Origin: Chondrus crispus
Lineage: Eukaryota; Rhodophyta; Florideophyceae; Gigartinales; Gigartinaceae
Length of the DNA: 64,000 nucleotides
Direction: 5' to 3'
Assembly: GCF_000350225.1 (NCBI RefSeq)
Contig: NW_005179111.1
Coordinates: 394,899-458,898 of the forward strand
Of this stretch, positions 1-10,580 are shown piece by piece. Every line of letters starts with the position of its first letter. The stretch's first letter is position 1. The position numbers and the translations under genes were made by a program. The notes beneath the pieces are model-generated. The model was not told the origin of the DNA. It searched no databases and saw only the letters and a list, made by a program, of their open reading frames with translations.

Positions 1-2464
1 GATCTCGAAGATTCTGCCGCGGCGTGGACGCAGCATGCTCCGGGGGCCCAACACGAGCGGCTCTGAGCGCGTCCCGTTCTCCGCGATACCGATCGCGGTC
101 GACGACGGCGCGCTGGAGATCGCTCGCGCGACGTGAGGAGGCACCGCGTAGGACTTCGAGCTCGCACCGGGCGTCGCGCAGCTGTGCTGCAAGAGAGTCA
201 CGTTCAGCGGCAAAAGACTGACGCTCCGTTTCGAGGCGACGCGCTTCGCTACTGCGCTCAAGGTACCAATTCGTCAGGGTCCGAAGTAGACCCTCCACAT
301 TCCAGGTCCGGTCAATTAAGCTCCCCAGGGCGCGGGACAACCTGGGGATGGCGGTGATCTCGCGACGAGCTAGGTCGAGACTAAGCACAGTGAATCGCGG
401 TGTACCAGGGTACCCAACCGATCCTAGGGAAGGCAGCGGAGGCAACGTAGTCCCCGCCGCCGTATCGTGACCGACTTCGGGATGCGCCCGCACTGCGATG
501 GCTGGGGATTCGCCATCGAAGTCACGATATCTCTTCCGCCGCGCCTCTCGCGCCGTGGACCCGACACCTCCTTTGCCACGAGAGGGACCCACCGCACTGG
601 AGCCCAAACGAGCCACGAAGGCATCTCCTTTTAAATCGTAGGCGAGGAAGAAGCTCTGGGCCCCGGTTGTGTAGTCAGTCCACGGCCGCCGATTGCGTTC
701 GGGCACCGCAACGGCGCGGTGCATCAAGTCGAGAACCAAAGAGTAGGTCCACGGGACAGACGGGGAGCCGCGCTCCAAGGGGTGCAACGCCACGTCGGGC
801 AGCGACGGCGCGACCCGACCAAGGAAGGACAGCACACCGATGGGCTGTACGAAAACGCGCCCGTGCAGGGCGACCTCGCTCATGAAAGCGTTGCAAGTTG
901 ACCACGCCCACTCACCCTCGTAATTGTAGACCAACTCCTCGTAGGCTGGATGCTTCGAGTCAGTACCCGCGAAGCCGAAATGCTTCAAAGCGTAGGGGAG
1001 TAACGGATGCACCCCCAACGATGGGAGTGCCTCCCCTATGCTTGGAGGAAGTTCCGCGAAATCGCCCCGCGATAGGCCCGGGGAAAAGGCAGCGGACGGG
1101 AAGACTCGGCCGTCGTCCTCTTCATTATGGCGGTAGGCCGACCAATCGTTGGGGGCTAAGGCAATACCATGGATACGCATAAGCGCGCAAGCGGACTTTT
1201 GGAGAGCTGCGCGAGCCCGGGAGTGAGTACGAGGACGCGGGCTGACGTACAGCCCCGCTACCTCCGAGAGGACCAACCGACGGGGATCTCGAGGGCCCCG
1301 ATGGAAGAGATACGTCGACATTCGGTCAACGTATTCCGCCTCCTCGATACTATAGACGAACGTCCTGTCACTGGGTATCTCGTCCGGAATTTGATAAGGG
1401 GCGCCGTCGCCCTCAGACAAGAGACGACCCAAGGCAATGGACGCCTCTGCTGCGAGGCCACCCTCGTAGATGGTGTGAACCCGGCGTAGATCGGGGCGCA
1501 AGTGCGCCCTCGCCAGGAGCTCCCCAACGGTAACGCCCGACCGAGCGTGGCGGCGCCACGCGTAGTTCAGGCGACCGAGCGGCAGCGGAATAGACCGCTC
1601 TAGGGGCACCCCCAGCCACTGCGTGGAGGTGTCGGACACCTCCTCCTCTGCGATCCGGCCGAGCCGAGAGGAAGTAGTCGGCGCACCGGGGCACCGACAA
1701 CTTCCGGAAGCCCCGTATGAGCCCAAGACGGGCTGGCACGGACCATCGCGCGGCCATACCGTGAATCCGCCGACGGGTGGGCCGCCCGCGCCATCGATCG
1801 GCGCAGGCGGAAGGGGCATCGGACCCCCCGTCACCAAGGACGGATGGGCAGCAGGAGGCGGAGCGACGGTCGGCAAGGGACCGATCTCCTCGGTTACTGT
1901 AGACGTTCGGGGACCTCGGGATTTTCGGAATGGTCTCGGGGGCCACCAGGGCGCCGGGGCGGAGGAGTTGGGGGCGACCGAAAGGGACTGTGAGGGCACC
2001 CCTTCGACGGGGGTGCGGTCGTCTATAGCCGATGAGCAAACGACCAGCTCGTCCGACCCACTACCCGGAGCTGGCCGAGGAAGCGTGATACCGCCCTGAG
2101 GGGTAGTGGGAGACGGCATATCGATGATGCCGGGGCGTGAGCCGAGTATGCAGACGGGGGAGAAGGCGAGCTCGGGGGCAGGGAAAAGAAAGAGTGCTCG
2201 CCCCGGTCCAGGAAGAAAAACGGACCCCCTCGGAAGGGGTAACAAGGTGATGCTGAGGCCGACCCCAGAGGGCGTGCGCACGACCACCCGGTTAAGAGGG
2301 GGCGACGGAGACGAAAGGGAAGCGAGATCGCCGGTTGCAGGGGAGAAGGGCGAGGAATCAGCGCGCGCGCCAAGGCGCACGGGGCGAGACGCCGAGAATA
2401 CCGCCCAGAGAGCGGAGTCGTGGTAAGGAGCGGTAGGGACCGTATCGAGGACGCGGTTAGACAT
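1..2464 (-). CDS. Long ORF (at least 821 codons), open at window edge, antisense in gypsy-like element G2
   Basis: Reading the minus strand from the ATG at 2464-2462, I find no stop codon down to position 1, so the protein has at least 821 residues and continues outside the window. The N-terminal half is rich in Pro, Ser and Gly. The middle is globular-looking and rich in Trp, Tyr and His (about residues 380-600). Near residues 735-810 there is a charged Glu/Arg/Leu/Ala stretch that looks like a coiled coil. I see no RT, protease, integrase or zinc-knuckle motif and cannot name a family. The ORF starts 57 bp from the polypurine tract of an LTR element whose LTR sense is plus, so it would be antisense to that element. 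If the LTR sense is misjudged, it could instead be a Gag-like protein. Confidence is high that it is an ORF and low on function. Confidence 0.6.
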   Translation of the reverse strand, partial: MSNRVLDTVPTAPYHDSALWAVFSASRPVRLGARADSSPFSPATGDLASLSSPSPPLNRVVVRTPSGVGLSITLLPLPRGSVFLPGPGRALFLFPAPELAFSPVCILGSRPGIIDMPSPTTPQGGITLPRPAPGSGSDELVVCSSAIDDRTPVEGVPSQSLSVAPNSSAPAPWWPPRPFRKSRGPRTSTVTEEIGPLPTVAPPPAAHPSLVTGGPMPLPPAPIDGAGGPPVGGFTVWPRDGPCQPVLGSYGASGSCRCPGAPTTSSRLGRIAEEEVSDTSTQWLGVPLERSIPLPLGRLNYAWRRHARSGVTVGELLARAHLRPDLRRVHTIYEGGLAAEASIALGRLLSEGDGAPYQIPDEIPSDRTFVYSIEEAEYVDRMSTYLFHRGPRDPRRLVLSEVAGLYVSPRPRTHSRARAALQKSACALMRIHGIALAPNDWSAYRHNEEDDGRVFPSAAFSPGLSRGDFAELPPSIGEALPSLGVHPLLPYALKHFGFAGTDSKHPAYEELVYNYEGEWAWSTCNAFMSEVALHGRVFVQPIGVLSFLGRVAPSLPDVALHPLERGSPSVPWTYSLVLDLMHRAVAVPERNRRPWTDYTTGAQSFFLAYDLKGDAFVARLGSSAVGPSRGKGGVGSTAREARRKRYRDFDGESPAIAVRAHPEVGHDTAAGTTLPPLPSLGSVGYPGTPRFTVLSLDLARREITAIPRLSRALGSLIDRTWNVEGLLRTLTNWYLERSSEARRLETERQSFAAERDSLAAQLRDARCELEVLRGASSRRASDLQRAVVDRDRYRGERDALRAARVGPPEHAASTPRQNLRD

Positions 2465-2508
2465 GGCTCACGCTCTACAAGCACCCGTGGACGCGGACGT
2501 CCCCGCTT

Positions 2509-2520
2509 AAGGGGGGGCCG
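2509..2520 (+). other. Polypurine tract of G2
   Basis: AAGGGGGGGCCG lies directly against the TGTAG start of the LTR, where the plus-strand primer of an LTR retrotransposon sits. On the other strand nothing resembling a TGG-type primer binding site follows the LTR, which supports plus sense. Confidence 0.55.
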
Positions 2521-3159
2521 TGTAGTATAACCCCCCCCTGGGGCTTTTTAGATTAGATCAACAACGGATCCAATACTGTAGAGCCTCGGGCTCTACAGTA
2601 CTACCGCGCGTGGCCACGTGTACCCCTCGGGTACAGGCCGCACGCGCATACACGTGTACTGTCAGCCACGATGGCTCACAGTATTACAGTACGGTCCGAT
2701 CGGTACTACAGTAGACCACTACAGTGCTTCGGTACTGTAGTGTTATAGATTGTTTTGTATATTAAATATGGAGCGGACCGGCGGGGTGGAGGAAGACAAG
2801 CAGGGACTTGTCACCCACCGACCGTCAAGGTCCGACTTCCCGCATATTTCTAAGGTAACGCTCGCTAATTACCTTAGAAGCGGCACCGAGCGCGGGTTGA
2901 GGACGCGCGCGGTACGCCCACGAGCCGGCTCCGCCTCCGCCCGTCGGTACTGGATCGTTACCCAGTACCGCGCCGGGGCGTCGAGGCGTCGAACCGCTCG
3001 CGCGTACCGGCGTCCTCCCCGTTCCCGCTCTACCACGCTACCCGGGCCCGCTGCTCGGTGCCGTTAGCTGGTGTCCCGCTTCAGCCCCGTCTTCCCGATC
3101 GACAAGGGTCTCGGTCGAACTGTGCATACACCCCTGTCGCTGGGGGTGTTTATGCTACA
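2521..3159 (+). repeat. 3' LTR of gypsy-like element G2
   Basis: This 639-bp repeat begins TGTAGTATAA and ends TTATGCTACA. It is related along its length to the solo LTR at 20896-21594 (same strand) and to the G1 LTR at 17960-18569 (opposite strand). It interrupts the reverse transcriptase gene of G1 just past the conserved strand that follows the YLDD box. The flanks (GGCCG left, ACCTG right) are not a target duplication, so it is not a simple solo LTR. The element body probably extends left, out of the window. It contains perfect hairpins such as TACTGTAGAGC/GCTCTACAGTA near 2574-2602. Confidence 0.75.
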
Positions 3160-3893
3160 ACCTGCGTCAGCGTCCTCGGGAACGTGAACGTCCCGAACGC
3201 GTCGGCCGCGGTCTCCGTGACGCTGAGCTTACCTGGGGATATAACGTGCCCCAGGTAATGGACCTTGGGCTGAAAGAAGCTACACTTCTTGAGCTTGAGG
3301 GAGATGCCGGCGCTCCCCAACAGGCTGAAGACAGTGTCGAGGTGTTTCGCGTGCTCCTCGTGCGTACGCGAAAAGACGATGACATCATCCAAATAGACGA
3401 GGCAGATCTGCCAACGAACGCCTGAGAGGGTGATGTCGAGCGCGCGCTGAAAGGTGGCCGGTGCCCCTTTCAGCCCAAACGGTATCCGTAGGTGGCGAAA
3501 CGTCCCCATGTGTGTGGTGAACGTCGTCTTGTCGCGGTCCTCCGGCGCAACTGGTATCTGCCAGTAGCCGGAGTTGCAGTCTAACGTCGTGAAAACTGCC
3601 GCGTCGCCCAGCGAATCTATACAATCGTCCATACGCGGCAGCGGATACGAATCCGATAGCGTCTTTGCGTTCACGCGCCGGTAGTCCACACAGAACCGAG
3701 TGGTTCCGTCCTTCTTTGGAACTAGGACTATCGGGGAGGCCCACTGGGGAGGCCCACTCGGTGCTGGCGGGTTCGATGACTCCCGCATTCAGCATCTTGT
3801 GGACCTCTTTCGCGACCATTTCGCGCATCGCAGGCCCTTTCCGATAGGGCATCGAGCGGATGGGCTTCGTGCCTGGCTCGAGGGGGATACGGA
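3160..3893 (-). pseudogene. G1 reverse transcriptase fragment
   Basis: The minus strand encodes a Ty3/gypsy RT core: the PIRSMPYR segment before the fingers, VLVPKKDG, a CVDYRRVNAKT segment, TTLDCNSGYWQI (catalytic Asp of motif A), FGLKGAPATFQRA, and YLDDVIVFS carrying the two catalytic Asp of motif C. The frame breaks near 3736-3761, where GAGGCCCACT is followed by a near-copy of itself 13 bp on; this tandem duplication shifts the frame. The gene ends abruptly at 3160 against the G2 LTR, before RNase H. The upstream end at 3893 is the pogo junction. Confidence 0.85.
3736..3761. repeat. 13-bp tandem duplication causing a frameshift in G1 RT
   Basis: GAGGCCCACTGGG (3736-3748) is followed directly by GAGGCCCACTCGG (3749-3761). 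The unit length is not a multiple of three, and the RT reading frame changes at exactly this place. Confidence 0.75.
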
Positions 3894-3956
3894 AGTCTCT
3901 CGATAATCGGAACCTGCGATAAAGGGAACTTCGCGATAAACGGAACCGACATCGGT
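3894..3956. repeat. Left terminal and subterminal repeats of the pogo-type element
   Basis: Three direct copies of a CGATAANNGGAAC(C/T) motif occur in the first 60 bp. The first one is part of the terminal inverted repeat. The right end has two more (5879-5912, same direction) plus the inverted terminal copy at 5928-5947. Such iterons are likely transposase-binding sites. Confidence 0.65.
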
Positions 3957-4243
3957 CCACCGAGCCGGGAGAAGGCAAATTTTAATGAAAAAATAACTTC
4001 GGTTCCGCTCTTGATTAGCGGAACACACACAACGCTTCATTAAAGCGTCTGCAGCTGCATTGTAGGCGCAATTCCCCTTTAAAATATAAAAAGTTCGTTT
4101 CCTTGTCTACTGTTCTGAACGAATAAATAGTTTCTTCTACTGTTCTGAACGGATAAATAGCAGAAAAATGAATTTAGGCCAATAAAAAGAGCAAATGCAT
4201 CTCTATTCCGAATCCCAAATCCCCGCTGAGCGACACAGCCACC

Positions 4244-5826
4244 ATGGCCCACACACTTACCGTCCAACAGATGAAAAAAATCGTCGAGGAAAGGGACCGG
4301 CGTTTGGAGAAAGGCGAAAAAAGTACTCAGCAGGCACTGGGGCTTTGGGCGAAAATTAGTTTTAAGCTGACCAAGGCTCCGAGTAAAGCCGCACTGTCAC
4401 AGCTTTTCGCACAATCTGCTTTTCGGCGCAAAAATAATCCCCGTCACATTGCAAAGAAAAGGCGCAACAAGCTGGGGAAAATTCATGCCCTGGAGGATGC
4501 ACTGTTTAACTGAGTTTGCGAGCAGCATGTACGCCGCATCAACATTAATGGCGACATGATTCGCCATAAAGCTCTAAAAATCCAGACATTAGCCAATGAA
4601 AAAATTCCAGGTGAACAACGAATTAATCTCAAGTTCTCTGAAGGGTGGTTGGATAATTTTAAGAACAGATGGAACCTCCGAGGTTTTAAATCCCATGGAG
4701 AATCAGGTGATGCAGATTTGAATGCCCTCAGTCGCGATCTCCCAAAACTGAGGGAAATTGTGGCACAGTATGCCAAAAAAGACGTCTTTAATGCCGATGA
4801 GTGCGGATTATTTTTTTCTATGGCTCCGGATAAGACGGTTGCGGCAGAACCGCTACCAGGGCGTGAAAAGCAAAAGAAAGAATCACCTTCATGCCATGTG
4901 CAAACGCTGATGGCAACGAAAAGTTTGAGTTGATGGTCATAGGACACGCCTGGAAACCTCGCGTCTTTAAAAAGAAAACTGGAGCTGAGCTGGGCTTTGA
5001 CTACGACGCGAACAAGAAAGCATGGATGACAAGCACTCTGTTTTATGACTGGCTCCGTCGTTTTCACTCATATGTTTGCAGTTCGCCAGGACGCAAGGTG
5101 CTGCTGCTGATTGACAATTGTAGTGCTCATGGAACTGCTGAGACGTTGCCAGAGATGCTCAACCTTCGCATAGTTTACCTTCCGCCCAACTGTACATCGA
5201 AGGTACAGCCCATGGATGCAGGAGTAATTGCAGCACTAAAGCTTCGCTACAAAAAACGACATATGGACAGAGCTTTAGACAAACTCGAGGCGGACGTCAA
5301 GAAGATTTACAAAGTTGATGTTTTAACGGCTATGAGGTGGTTTAAGCGTGCGTGGAATGACCTTCCTCGCGAACTCATCCACAATTGTTGGAAGCACACT
5401 GGTCTTCTTTTTGGCCCACAGAATGCGAATGTGGAATAAAATGAATTGGCAATGGCTGCAGAGCTCGAGCATCAAGTTTCTGGTTTAGTGACGCCGGCTC
5501 AGCGCATGAGCATTGCCGAGCTTCTGAACCCTTAGGGAGAAAATGATTGCTTGCAGGCTATGACGGACGAGGAAATGGTTACTTCTATTTTATCTGGGAT
5601 AGTATCTGATGAAGAGAGTCCTGAAAACTCTGATGACGATACGAATGGCGGTGGACTCCCTGGAGCTAAAAAGCAGCTTCAGGCTCTTGCTCTTACAAAG
5701 AGAATTGCAGACTGTGCTGGGGCGGACTCTGCATTATTGAGTTCGGTAAGGAAGCTGCAGAGATTCGTCCGACTGGAAGCGAGTCGCTCTGCGAAGCAGA
5801 CGACTCTGGATATGTTTTTCCAATAA
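4244..5826 (+). pseudogene. Pogo/Tigger-type transposase pseudogene (HTH plus DDE_1 domain)
   Basis: The ATG at 4244 has a good context (CACCATGG). An N-terminal helix-turn-helix region is followed by a CENP-B/Tc5-like segment, then a DDE_1 domain. The catalytic Asp residues are visible in NADECGLFF, LLIDNCSAH and VQPMDAG. Damage is limited: TGA at 4511-4513 where Trp is expected, a frameshift near 4880-4905 just before PCANADGNEKF, TAA at 5437-5439 and TAG at 5533-5535, with the same frame continuing to 5826. The final stop overlaps an AATAAA sequence (5822-5827 region) that could serve as poly(A) signal. The protein would cut and rejoin transposon ends in the nucleus. It is inactive as it stands. 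Confidence 0.85.
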
Positions 5827-5947
5827 AAATATGAGACACTTGAATGATTGGTCAGGAACGCGTGGTATGACAACTTTTGATAAGCGAAACTGCTCGATAA
5901 GCGGAACCAGATCCTTTCCACCACTTGGTTCCTTTTATCGAGAGACT

Positions 5948-7137
5948 ACTGTGCGGTGTTCCGTCGCTCGGATCGTTCCGAGCGTACCGTTCCACAAGCC
6001 CGAGTGTTTGCGTAGCATCTCGAGGACTTGTCCGCGTAACTTTTCATCCGTGATGTATGACAAATCCATTCCCTTTTCCCAATCCGTTGCGGGATTTTTG
6101 GGATCCTTATCTGGTACGCGTACAGTGCCCTCCGTCGGCGAGGGGCACTCCGCAGATCATACTTCCGCGTTCGCGATCACGTCCTCGGCGGAGCTGGGTC
6201 GGCCAGCTCCTACCTCACCGACTTGGTCGTCCAAGTCGGTAAGGTGCAACGCGTGCGCGATATCCTCCGCGACCCGGCGCTCTGGCGTTAGGATCGCGAG
6301 GAGGTTTCGTTTCGCGTAGCCAACGACGGTGTGCTTTGGTAGCCGCCTTTTGCAACGCGAAAAATTCGCGACAACGGCCTCGCAGGTCTGGTGCAGTAGG
6401 ACTTCGGCCACGCCGTTTGTCAACCTCACCCCGTGGCGGTGCTGAAGCGACGGCTTTGGTTCTAAGAAGACGAGCCCCTTCCCCGCGGTCGTTACGCGTA
6501 CGCGAGCTTCTGACATCGCGGGGATGGTAACCCAGCGGGCAATGCGGATCGCCTGCGGGGCTTCTTCGCGTACATCAGCTCGGCTCGTCTGACGGCCTTG
6601 TCGTCTGGTCAGGGGAGACGGCTCCCCCATCCCGTCGACAATGGCAATGGAGCCACCTTGACGGAAGTCGAGCTTCTGCGCGTCGACATCGATACGACGC
6701 ACGTGCGCGTCAATGAATGCGGTCCCAAGGAGAACGGGAACCGCGAGCTGGTCCGCGACGACGAACAGAACCCGGAACGTCGTGCTCCGGAGCCGGACGA
6801 CCAGCCGGACAACCGCGCTAAACTTGAGTGGGTTGCTGTTCGCCATGCCAGCCGTGGCAGAGACGCGTCGCGTATTATGTAACGCGTCCAGTCGGGAGGA
6901 AGGTCGGCCTTCCTCACCAGATTATATCCCGAGCACGTATCAACGGCGAGAGTTAGGGGCTTGAACTCGTTGTCCTCCGTGGCTATCGAGCTGAGGACAT
7001 TATATATCTTCGACGTCATCAAGCAGATGACGCCGTCGACAACCTTCGGCGCGGTCCGATTCGCGAGGTCGTTTCGCCTGGGGCGCCGGCGGCGGCTCTT
7101 TCCGCGTTTACGCGTCCTTCTTCCTTGGTCGCGGGAC
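5948..7137 (-). pseudogene. G1 aspartic protease and linker to RT, degenerate
   Basis: The minus strand from 7137 encodes an Arg-rich linker, then a retropepsin-like domain beginning near 6970 with AVDTCSGYNLV. The usual active-site triad D-[ST]-G reads D-T-C here. The ILG-like signature of the C-terminal part is seen as VLLGTAFIDAH. A frameshift near 6850 moves the domain to another frame, which ends with a stop at 6157. A region resembling the pre-RT segment of gypsy elements (LGTIRATEHR) follows down to the pogo junction at 5947. The linker joins in frame to 15174-15020 when A1 is removed. Confidence 0.7.
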
Positions 7138-8401
7138 TAATGGTAGGTTCGGAGGGGCAAGGGAAAGAAGGAAGGCAGGTTGATGTGTGTGAGTGAAGGA
7201 GTTGGTGCCGAGGTTTACTTTGAAGCCGTTTTCCTGCGATACTTATACACTTCCAGTGCTACACTATCGCTCTACTCCGACTCCCAGTAAACCATACTCT
7301 ACTATGCGCGACCAAGCGCGGTCCTCTTGTGGCCCGACCATACTGTTCGATTTCCACCTTACGAATCGATTCGTAACTATTAGCTCACAACTATTTCTAC
7401 ACATTCCAAATGACTGTAAACCATGGCCCTATGCATGCAACTGTTTCACACCTTACTAATCTGCATCCAGTCATGCCAGACTTCATTGTTGTGCAACGAA
7501 CAACTTGGCACTTGTCTATTTCCAACAACGCAAACGTCTTTCATATCACAATCGCCATACGTATCCTTGTTTCTCACCTTACTAATTTCGCCAAGCACTG
7601 TCAGATAATTATGGCAAGTTATAACAATGTGCATCCAGACTCTCTACACAACTCACATGAGAATACATGTAAATCACACGAGTACTGTCATGAACTTGCA
7701 TCCAACGGCGCACCATGACGAGAGCACAGTGCAACGGCGCGTGCTCACGCAAGACTTGCATACAGCGTGACGCGTACACAGAATAATCGCACAACTGTAT
7801 TCCTCTCGCGAGAAGTACTTGTTGTACTTTTGATTCACATGTACTGTACTCGGACACGCGCAGGATCGCGAACAGTCTGACACTGTAAAACTGTAAACCC
7901 TCATGTGCATACACCTGGATGCGTGTACATGTGTACGTACACGAATCCACCTGGCGACGTGTACATGTGTACACGGCATACATGTGTCCCGCCCGGGGGC
8001 CCCATGCAATTACCCATTACAACCATGGCAAACCACTTGAAACCCCCAAAACAACGTAATTATGGCATATACAGGCCATTTAAAGTACATCACAAGGCCA
8101 ATGACGCACACGTGGACAACGCTCGACCAATATATTTGCAGCATTAGACCTGAGGGCCAATAGAATTGCAGTATTTCCTGTGTAGTCTATAGTGCTACGG
8201 GCCAAGGTTCCACCTGGCAAAACTATGCAAATTTGCATGACCCTCCGAGAGGCCACTTTCGTCCCCGGAACCCCAAAATCTGGGATTTTACACGTGTCAT
8301 GTCGTGATATGGGTAAGAGCGCCCAGACCGTGCAGTCATGTACACGTGTCACTCGATTTTGACCTTTTCAGATAACAGCATGTGGTCGCACATTTTCAAT
8401 A
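7138..8401 (-). repeat. 3' LTR of copia A1
   Basis: 1264 bp, differing from the 5' LTR at 13751-15014 at only scattered positions. In sense direction it starts TATTGAAAATG and ends ACCATTA, so its termini are TA...TA, fixed by the flanking 5-bp target duplication. A TATA-like AAGTGTATAAGT lies at about 7240-7252. ACACGTGT octamers lie at 8290-8297 and 8342-8349 in U3. Confidence 0.92.
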
Positions 8402-8411
8402 ATGTACACGA

Positions 8412-10580
8412 TCACATGCTTTGGGCAGCTTTGCACTCGGAAAGCCCAACCATGCCCACGAACTTTTCAAACAGCACGCGACCAAGTGCTTTGGTCAGGA
8501 TATCGGCTGGCATTTCTGTTGTCGGACAATGGTACAATGTGACCAGTTTTCGCTGCACCGCATCTCGAACAAAATGATACGTAATATCAATGTGCTTGTT
8601 CCGACGATTTGTAGATTCGTTCTGAGCAAACGCAATCGTACCAGCGTTGTCACATCCAACGCGAATTGTTGGATCCGAATTCGCACCAAGTACATCGGCA
8701 TGGAAGCGTCGAAGCCACGCGGCCTCTTTGCATGCTTCACTGAGTGCGATGTATTCTGCCTCACAAGTAGACTTTGCAACTACTGTTTGTTTCCGGGAAG
8801 CCCAACTGATAGGCCCATCACAAAGCTTGAACACGTACCCACTCGTTGATTTTCGTGATTCAAGGCATCCACCCCAATCTGCGTCGCTATACCCATGAAG
8901 TTCCGTACCAAGATCATCTTTACCAAACACTATTCCAAGATGCTGGGACCCACGCAAGTATCTCAAAACACGTTTCAAACCTGTCCAATGCGAATCGTGA
9001 AGGTCGGCACAGTGTTGAGATAACTTTCCAATGGCATACGCAATATCGGGGCGGGTGCCGACCATTAGGAACATTAGACATCCAATGGCCTGACGATATG
9101 GTTCAAAGCATGGGTTGTCATCAGTGCCAGTTTCGGCCACTTGCATTGTGACATGTCGAGACTGTTCCATCGGAGTAACGCAAGGATTGCATGCCGACAT
9201 TTTGAACCGTTTCAGTACTGCTTGGGCATACTTCGACTGCGTGACGGTCAGAACGTGTTTAGAACGTATACGGTCGATCTCTAGACCAATACAAGTCTTC
9301 GCTTCGCCAAGGTCTTTCATATCGAATCGTTTGTTGAGTTCATTTTTCATCCATAATATGGCCTCCAAGTCACTTCCAGCTAGCAGCAGATCATCCACGT
9401 ACAACGCGATAATCATGATGACATTGCCTTGAAGTCGAATGTAAAGACATGGGTCGCTGCGTGTAGTGTTGAAACCAAGTTCAGTGATCAGAAACTCATC
9501 GATCTTACTATGCCATTGGCGATGGGCTTGCTTAAGACCATAGATTGCTTTGAGAAGTTTACACACCGAATCAGGTTGGACTTTGTCGATGCATCCTTCA
9601 GGTTGCTCCATGTAGATTTCTTCGTGAAGGTCACCGTTGAGGAAGGCAGTCACCACGTCCATCTGATGCAGCTCAAGGTCAAAGTGCGCAACCAGTGCCA
9701 GCAGCAGACGGATAGTTGTGAACTTGATGACAGGGGCGAAAGTTTCAGTGTAATCGATGCCTTCTACTTGTTGAAAGCCTCGTGCCACAAGACGTCCCTT
9801 TGCAGTTTCGACCAATTTTCCGGACTCGTCAGGAAGTTGCTTCACTCCGAAAACCCACCTGGACGTCAGGACGTTTGATGCTTGAGATCTTGGAACAAGT
9901 GTCCATGTTTTGTTTTTGTGTTGTGAAGCAAGTTCTTTGTCGATGCCCTTCTGCCAGAAGCGAGCTTTTGGAGAATCCATAGCTTGCTTGTACGAGTTTG
10001 AGATTTCCGTTATCACATGGGCGTGGCTAAGGAGTCCAGCAGTCACCAAAGCTGCTGCCCACCACGCCCCAGGCGTTTTGCGAACGCGAGTGGACCGACG
10101 GAGATTAGTTGGCGGATCAATCGTTTCTTCCTCAACTACGTGTTGCTCAACTGTTTCGGTAGTTTCGTCCTCCCCTGCAGTTGGGGAGGAGTTGGAGGAT
10201 TCATCAGAGTCTTGTTGTTCATCCGGCGATGATGCTTCTGATGCCACTGCATCATTTTCTGCAACCTCCTCATCGATGTTCAAGTTGATTGTGTCATCAT
10301 CAGTTGTAGCCTCCTCGTTTGTATCCATCGGTTCACCAGATTTGCCTCCCGTGGACTCGTCAAAAGTAACATCTCTGGATACGATCACTTTGTGCAAATC
10401 ACCATCCCACAACTTGTAAGCTTTCGTATTTTCAGCATACCCCAGAAACATTGCCTCCTTTGCACGGGCGTCAAGTTTCTGGATGTTGTGTTTTGGTAAT
10501 GTATACCAACACTTTGAACCGAAAACACGCAAATGACCAACATTTGGCACAGATTTCATCCATAAGTGGTAGGGGGTCAT
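8412..10580 (-). pseudogene. A1 Gag-Pol, 3' part (integrase C-terminus, RT, RNase H)
   Basis: This encodes the C-terminal integrase region, a copia RT with RWVFGVKQLP, DVVTAFLNGD (motif A) and YVDDLLLAGSD (catalytic YVDD), and RNase H with SDADWGGC, STCEAEYIAL and HIDITYHFVRD. It ends in QSM followed by TGA. It is out of frame with 10577-12529 because A1 has five G where A2 has six near 10587. Otherwise it is nearly identical to the matching part of A2. An RT motif reads GLKQAHRQW, where most copia proteins have Pro in place of His; the intact copies share this. Confidence 0.9.

Larger units (their letters stand above)
3894..5947 (+). mobile_element. Pogo/Tigger-type DNA transposon inserted in G1
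   Basis: About 2.05 kb, bounded by AGTCTCTCGATAA at 3894 and its inverted copy ending at 5947. The match extends to 18 of 20 positions or so (CGATAATCGGAACC against CGATAAAAGGAACC). It carries one transposase-derived gene on the plus strand and splits the G1 RT region. The expected TA target duplication of the Tc1/mariner superfamily is not clean here: the right side reads TA, the left AA. Subterminal copies of CGATAANNGGAACC repeat at both ends. Confidence 0.8.

Noticed and set aside
2521..3159. LTRs at 2521-3159 and 17960-18569 as the two LTRs of one G1 provirus
   Set aside because: They are in opposite orientation, and the left one interrupts the G1 RT; proviral LTRs must be direct repeats.
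4511..4513. TGA read as Trp or selenocysteine in this genome
   Set aside because: The intact B1 and A2 ORFs use TGG for Trp and end with TGA at the expected terminus, so internal TGA codons are better read as mutations.
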